DNA of 64,000 bases from Lentisphaerae bacterium GWF2_50_93. Its GTDB lineage: Bacteria; Verrucomicrobiota; Lentisphaeria; Victivallales; GWF2-50-93. Position 1 is the stretch's first letter, and each line of letters starts with the position of its first letter. Positions 60,582-64,000 of the stretch are shown here, piece by piece. The notes under the pieces are model-generated. The model saw only the letters and a program-made list of their open reading frames with translations. It did no database searches and was not told the DNA's origin. The DNA lies in the NCBI GenBank assembly GCA_001804815.1, contig MHBI01000099.1, positions 304,797 through 368,796 on the forward strand. Direction: 5' to 3'. The translations under genes and the position numbers were made by a program.

Positions 60582-61868
60582 TCAGGCATCAATTTTTATG
60601 TAGAATTTAGTTTTCCGTGAATCATCGCACATCATTTCAATGAACTCACGATCTGATTTATCGCCGACTCCTTTTTCCAGAATGATATTTCCGAGCTCCC
60701 GAAGCCTATTTAGTTTGGCTTGAGTGCCAATTCTTGATTGCAACTTTTTGTTTGTCTTAATAACATTAACAAATGAGGTTACACATTTATTGTCAAAGTG
60801 TTTAAACATTGGAGTAATGTGTGATGCAGCAGCATTTGAATAGAAATCTGTTCTCGAAGAGCGATAGCTGCCTCCTGTGTATCCAACAAATGTACAAGTT
60901 ATTCCATTGACATATTCATTAATACATGAAGCCGGGATATTATAACCTAGCTTTTCAAGCTCTTTAACCGTTTTTTCCTCTTCATCCCATTTATCAAGGC
61001 TATGATTCAATTTATCAATTACGGGACGGAATATTGCCTCTCTAGTTGCTGTGCTTACATACATAAGTCCGTTGACAAGTTTCATAAATTCCAATCCGGA
61101 CTGTGTTACTGAAGCGATTCCCTTAGAAATATCTTTGTCAAACCCTCTCCCAACTTCTAATTTTATTTCTTTGCTTAATTCTGGCCATAAAATTGGAGCA
61201 AGGAATTCAATATTAGATTTAATTGTTGTGCTTGTTGACGGGCTTTTGTACATGGAATATAGACGATGGATAAGTTCTTTTTTGTAAGTCTCCGGAAGAT
61301 CCGACATAGCCTGTCTCACCGCAATATCATTTCTATCGTAATCGGTGCTATCCATAGTTTTCAGGTAGTCGCTAATATTTATAATAGCTATTGGAAACTC
61401 AACATTTAACACGTACTTATTACAATCAGAAATAAAAGATAGTACCTTTACTAATTCAGGAGAACTACTCTTAGGATGACCATCAAATACATTTCTCGTT
61501 TCCCTTGCTTGATGGAGAATTTTTCTTGCCTCCCAAGATATTGCACCCATTCGGTAAGCGCACTCAATTAAATCATAATCCGTAACATGATTTTGAAAGT
61601 CCTCATACTCCTTAATGTCCTTTTTCCCGCCAATGGCTTGATATTCTTTGTTAAAAACATCTAAACTTCGATGCATTACCTTTCTTCGCAAATCATCAAT
61701 TACCGAATTCCAGTAACATCCGATTGCGCTGCGGTAACCTTTGACAGGCAAAACCCTGCGTGCTTCTATAAGGTATTCACAATCCTGTTTATCTTCTCGA
61801 ACTTGGCTGATTTGGTTTATAATATACTTTTGTTCTTCATCGCCAAATACAATAATTTCATTTTTCAT
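60582..61868 (-). CDS. HEPN-like candidate defence/abortive-infection protein
   Basis: A 428-residue protein of AT-rich composition. YRSAIGCYWNSVIDDLRRKV and the R125-N-V-F-D-G-H131 segment in ARETRNVFDGHP match the R-x4-6-H motif of HEPN ribonucleases found in toxin and phage-defence proteins. The rest is mostly helical without a recognised motif. AAGGAGA precedes ATG 61868. Neighbouring genes on the island include a P-loop ATPase. Assignment as an RNA-cleaving effector is inference from one short motif. Confidence 0.6.
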   Translation of the reverse strand: MKNEIIVFGDEEQKYIINQISQVREDKQDCEYLIEARRVLPVKGYRSAIGCYWNSVIDDLRRKVMHRSLDVFNKEYQAIGGKKDIKEYEDFQNHVTDYDLIECAYRMGAISWEARKILHQARETRNVFDGHPKSSSPELVKVLSFISDCNKYVLNVEFPIAIINISDYLKTMDSTDYDRNDIAVRQAMSDLPETYKKELIHRLYSMYKSPSTSTTIKSNIEFLAPILWPELSKEIKLEVGRGFDKDISKGIASVTQSGLEFMKLVNGLMYVSTATREAIFRPVIDKLNHSLDKWDEEEKTVKELEKLGYNIPASCINEYVNGITCTFVGYTGGSYRSSRTDFYSNAAASHITPMFKHFDNKCVTSFVNVIKTNKKLQSRIGTQAKLNRLRELGNIILEKGVGDKSDREFIEMMCDDSRKTKFYIKIDA

Positions 61869-62051
61869 TTGTGGGTCTCCTTGATATTTCATATTCGCGA
61901 TAAATTATTTTGGGCAGATTCTTGCCATGTGGACTTAATTAATAAAATAATCTTCCCCCGATATAACCCATTTGAAATGAGAGAGCAAAATCAATAGTAA
62001 GCCCCAGTTGTTCCATGACGGATTACAAAAAATCGAATTAATAAGGTGGCT

Positions 62052-62288
62052 TTACTTTTTCTGCTCTGAATAAACTAATAATTGCCACTCAATGTTTCCT
62101 GTATTTGGATTATGTTGATGATGATTTTGCGGGGGCAATGTATTACCAGCTGCTATGGCTATTTCATCACCACATGCAGTACAACGATAGATACCATGGT
62201 ATGGCGCAGATGCTCCAGGAGAGTGTTTTTTGTCGAATGCTTCATGGTTACTCTGTTTCAAGAGCTGTCCTTGCTTGTAAAGAGCCAT
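62052..62288 (-). CDS. Small zinc-ribbon-like protein (YjzC/protein-L-like)
   Basis: A 78-residue protein with CTACGDEIAIAAGNTLPPQN, and with His residues at the N-terminal (NHEAFDKKH) and C-terminal (HHQHNP) sides that may share in metal binding. Similar short proteins annotated as protein L are widespread, often near mobile DNA; function is unknown. GGAGAGGAT precedes the ATG. It lies upstream of the HEPN gene on the same strand, 183 nt away. Confidence 0.72.
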   Translation of the reverse strand: MALYKQGQLLKQSNHEAFDKKHSPGASAPYHGIYRCTACGDEIAIAAGNTLPPQNHHQHNPNTGNIEWQLLVYSEQKK

Positions 62289-62558
62289 TTTATCCTCTCC
62301 ATTTAATTATATACGAAGCTAAATTAGTTTACAATACACCTCGAAGACATAACAGTTCAAACATTTTATCATAATTTATCATTTAAGGAACCTTAAAGGT
62401 TGGTATAGTTATGCAAACTCATCTATCAAATAATATAATTATAGTTGTAATTATTGATTAAATTAACACATAAATATATCTTAATTATCTTGTTAATAGG
62501 TTTACTATATATAATAAAAATTAAACAACTTATATAATTCAAATAAGGAGATAAAGAA
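62289..62558. promoter_or_regulatory. AT-rich divergent promoter region
   Basis: A 270-nt stretch between the divergently read zinc-ribbon and ATPase genes, made almost wholly of A and T (for example TAATAATATAATTATAG). TATAAT-like boxes appear in both directions, but the low complexity makes single matches unreliable. The ATPase has AAGGAGATAAAGAA before its ATG, a strong ribosome-binding site. Confidence 0.45.
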
Positions 62559-63812
62559 ATGAAGAATAATCCATTTACACCAAACAACCCTGTATATACT
62601 GGAATGTTTACAGGTAGAAATGAAGAAATAAAAAGGATCAATGCCCTCCTTCATCAAACAAAAGAAGGAAATCCGTCAAATATAATGATTATCGGAGAAA
62701 GGGGAATTGGCAAAACATCTTTATTATTATTTGCAAAATTCCTTGCCAATGGGGATATAACATTGGATGGCAAATTCAATTTTATTTCAATATTTATACC
62801 CATTAAACAAGATACAAAAATAATTGATCTGTTAGATATGATAAACCATCAAATCAATAGAAGTTTTTCTCATGATGAGAAAGCATTGACATTTATGAAA
62901 AAAACATGGGATTTTATAAGTAAGTTTCAGATTGGCGGAGTTTCATATAAAAAAGAAAATGAGGGGAAGGATGATTCTGATGAAAAAATGATACATGAAG
63001 GGATGTATTCAATTGTTGATACAATAAAGGCTATTACAGAGGATAATAACGCTACTGAAATTGGTCTTAAGGAAAAGAAAGATGGTATTGTTTTATTTAT
63101 TGATGAGGTTGACAATTCTTCAGATAATTTAAAACTCGGAGCCTTTTTGAAAATTCTTTCAGAAATATTAATTTTTGAAAAAGCTAACAAAATGTTATTT
63201 ATTATGTCAGGACTTCCTAAAACAAGAGATGTATTGAAAAACAGTCATGAATCATCGTTAAGATTGTTTGAAGAATTTAAATTATCTACACTTTCAGAAG
63301 ATGAAGTGAAGATAGTCATAAATAAAGGAATTGCTGAGGCCAACTCAAAAGGAGCAAATATCAAAATAGCGGAAGATGCATTAAAGGAAATGTGTCAACA
63401 TTCTGAAGGGTATCCTCATTTTGTTCAGCAGATAGGATATTCTGTATTTGAGTCAAACACAGATGATATTATCGATAAAGATGACGCTATTGAAGGTATT
63501 TTTAAGCAAGGCGGTGCTATTGAAAAAATTGGAGATAGATATTACAGAGACATGTATTATAATCAAATAAAAGAAGAATCATATAGGCAGATTTTAAATA
63601 TAATGTCAGATAAATCAAATGATTGGATTTCAAAGAAAGAAATAAGAGAGAAATTTAAGCATAAGACATCAGCTCTGAACAACGGATTAAAGGCTTTAAA
63701 AGATAGAAACATAATTCTTTCAAAGCCGGGATGTATTGGATATTACAGGTTGCAATGGACAGGATTTGCAATTTGGATAAAAATTTTCTCAAAAAACGCT
63801 CCAAGCACATAA
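62559..63812 (+). CDS. P-loop ATPase with C-terminal winged helix (AAA_16/STAND-like)
   Basis: A 417-residue ATPase of AT-rich composition. GERGIGKTS (residues 46-54) is Walker A and GIVLFIDEVD (176-185) is Walker B; FTGRNEEIKRINALL is the opening helix typical of Orc1/Cdc6-like and STAND-type AAA_16 proteins; HSEGYPHFVQQIGY is the family C-terminal lid. A winged helix-turn-helix probably covers ~345-400 (KEEIR.. KFKHKTSALNNGLKALKDRN). Proteins of this shape are common in prophages and in nucleotide-dependent phage-sensing systems. Its neighbour carries a HEPN-like motif. Confidence 0.82.
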   Translation: MKNNPFTPNNPVYTGMFTGRNEEIKRINALLHQTKEGNPSNIMIIGERGIGKTSLLLFAKFLANGDITLDGKFNFISIFIPIKQDTKIIDLLDMINHQINRSFSHDEKALTFMKKTWDFISKFQIGGVSYKKENEGKDDSDEKMIHEGMYSIVDTIKAITEDNNATEIGLKEKKDGIVLFIDEVDNSSDNLKLGAFLKILSEILIFEKANKMLFIMSGLPKTRDVLKNSHESSLRLFEEFKLSTLSEDEVKIVINKGIAEANSKGANIKIAEDALKEMCQHSEGYPHFVQQIGYSVFESNTDDIIDKDDAIEGIFKQGGAIEKIGDRYYRDMYYNQIKEESYRQILNIMSDKSNDWISKKEIREKFKHKTSALNNGLKALKDRNIILSKPGCIGYYRLQWTGFAIWIKIFSKNAPST

Positions 63813-63933
63813 AATATTATCCGGAAAGTTCGGTCGAGAAAAGATAGGTTTACGGTGTCGTTAGCACATACATAAGGCGCATATAGATAGGAAGATGCAA
63901 GATAATTCGCTCCAGAATACGGTCTTAGGCGCT

Positions 63934-64000
63934 TTAAATGATGCCAAAAAGCGCGTTTAAGGTTTTCAAATACCACTCAAGAATCTCCGCCGTGACGGCT
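63934..64000 (-). CDS. 3' end of an open frame running off the window
   Basis: From the right edge on the minus strand the frame reads AVTAEILEWYLKTLNALFGI and one more I before the stop at 63934-63936. It has helical character and no assigned family; only 21 codons are visible. It may be the end of a real gene or a chance frame. Confidence 0.3.
   Translation of the reverse strand, partial: AVTAEILEWYLKTLNALFGII

Noticed and set aside
60240..63830. Integration of the AT-rich island at tRNA-Arg
   Set aside because: The tRNA is 12 kb away and no duplicated tRNA end, integrase or clear attachment repeat is seen at the island borders.

Overview
The window looks like a chromosomal segment from a member of the PVC superphylum, most probably Lentisphaerota (Victivallis-like). 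Pointers are a single-transmembrane pseudopilin with the [20 protein letters not shown] signature and an H-X9-D motif beside a sulfatase, paired DUF4091 proteins, a DUF4434 protein, an RdgB interrupted by repeat sequence, and abundant dispersed palindromes. The taxonomic call is inference; no rRNA is present.

Layout. 1-2.0 kb: ABC-F ATPase (minus). 2.5-8.3 kb: a 1946-residue secreted protein with about 14 propeller-type repeats, two PPC-like domains, Fn3-like domains and carboxypeptidase-regulatory-like domains. 8.3-9.4 kb: mostly decayed or repeat DNA. 9.4-22.9 kb: a glycan-degradation locus made of a divergent beta-helix lipoprotein, a GntR/LacI-type regulator under a consensus promoter between two operator copies, then a pseudopilin, sulfatase, DUF4434 protein, small secreted protein, DUF4091 protein, a 72-residue ORF, GH32 fructanase and a second DUF4091 protein, all co-directional. 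22.9-27.9 kb: HicAB, a xylose-isomerase homologue, an SDR, a MITE-like insertion, a nucleoside hydrolase and a four-helix-bundle/zinc-finger protein. 28-35.5 kb: a large membrane/HEAT-like protein, Hsp20 and pyruvate:ferredoxin oxidoreductase (pointing to anaerobic fermentative metabolism). 35.5-36.2 kb: a decayed REP-associated transposase between inverted repeats. 36.2-47.6 kb: mostly housekeeping genes (DUF4019, VapBC-like pair, rdgB-larC-trm112-like operon, FGE-fold protein, coaE-rho-zinc ribbon-ftsB operon, NUDIX, tagaturonate epimerase-like). 48-60 kb: tRNA-Arg(TCT), GT-C glycosyltransferase, AraC regulator divergent from a URO-D-family gene, MscS, phytoene-desaturase-like oxidoreductase, two tandem PAS-cysteine proteins, a TIM-barrel isomerase, DUF4886, a TPR-like protein and an amidinotransferase. 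60.2-63.8 kb: a conspicuously AT-rich island with a HEPN-like protein, a small zinc-binding protein and a P-loop ATPase, i.e. a candidate defence or conflict module.

The dispersed repeats are the most pervasive unusual feature. REP-like doublets lie between genes, occur in frame inside at least one coding region, and are accompanied by a remnant of the transposase class known to be associated with REP sequences. The glycan locus, isomerases and epimerase fit a saprophytic or host-glycan-degrading anaerobe.
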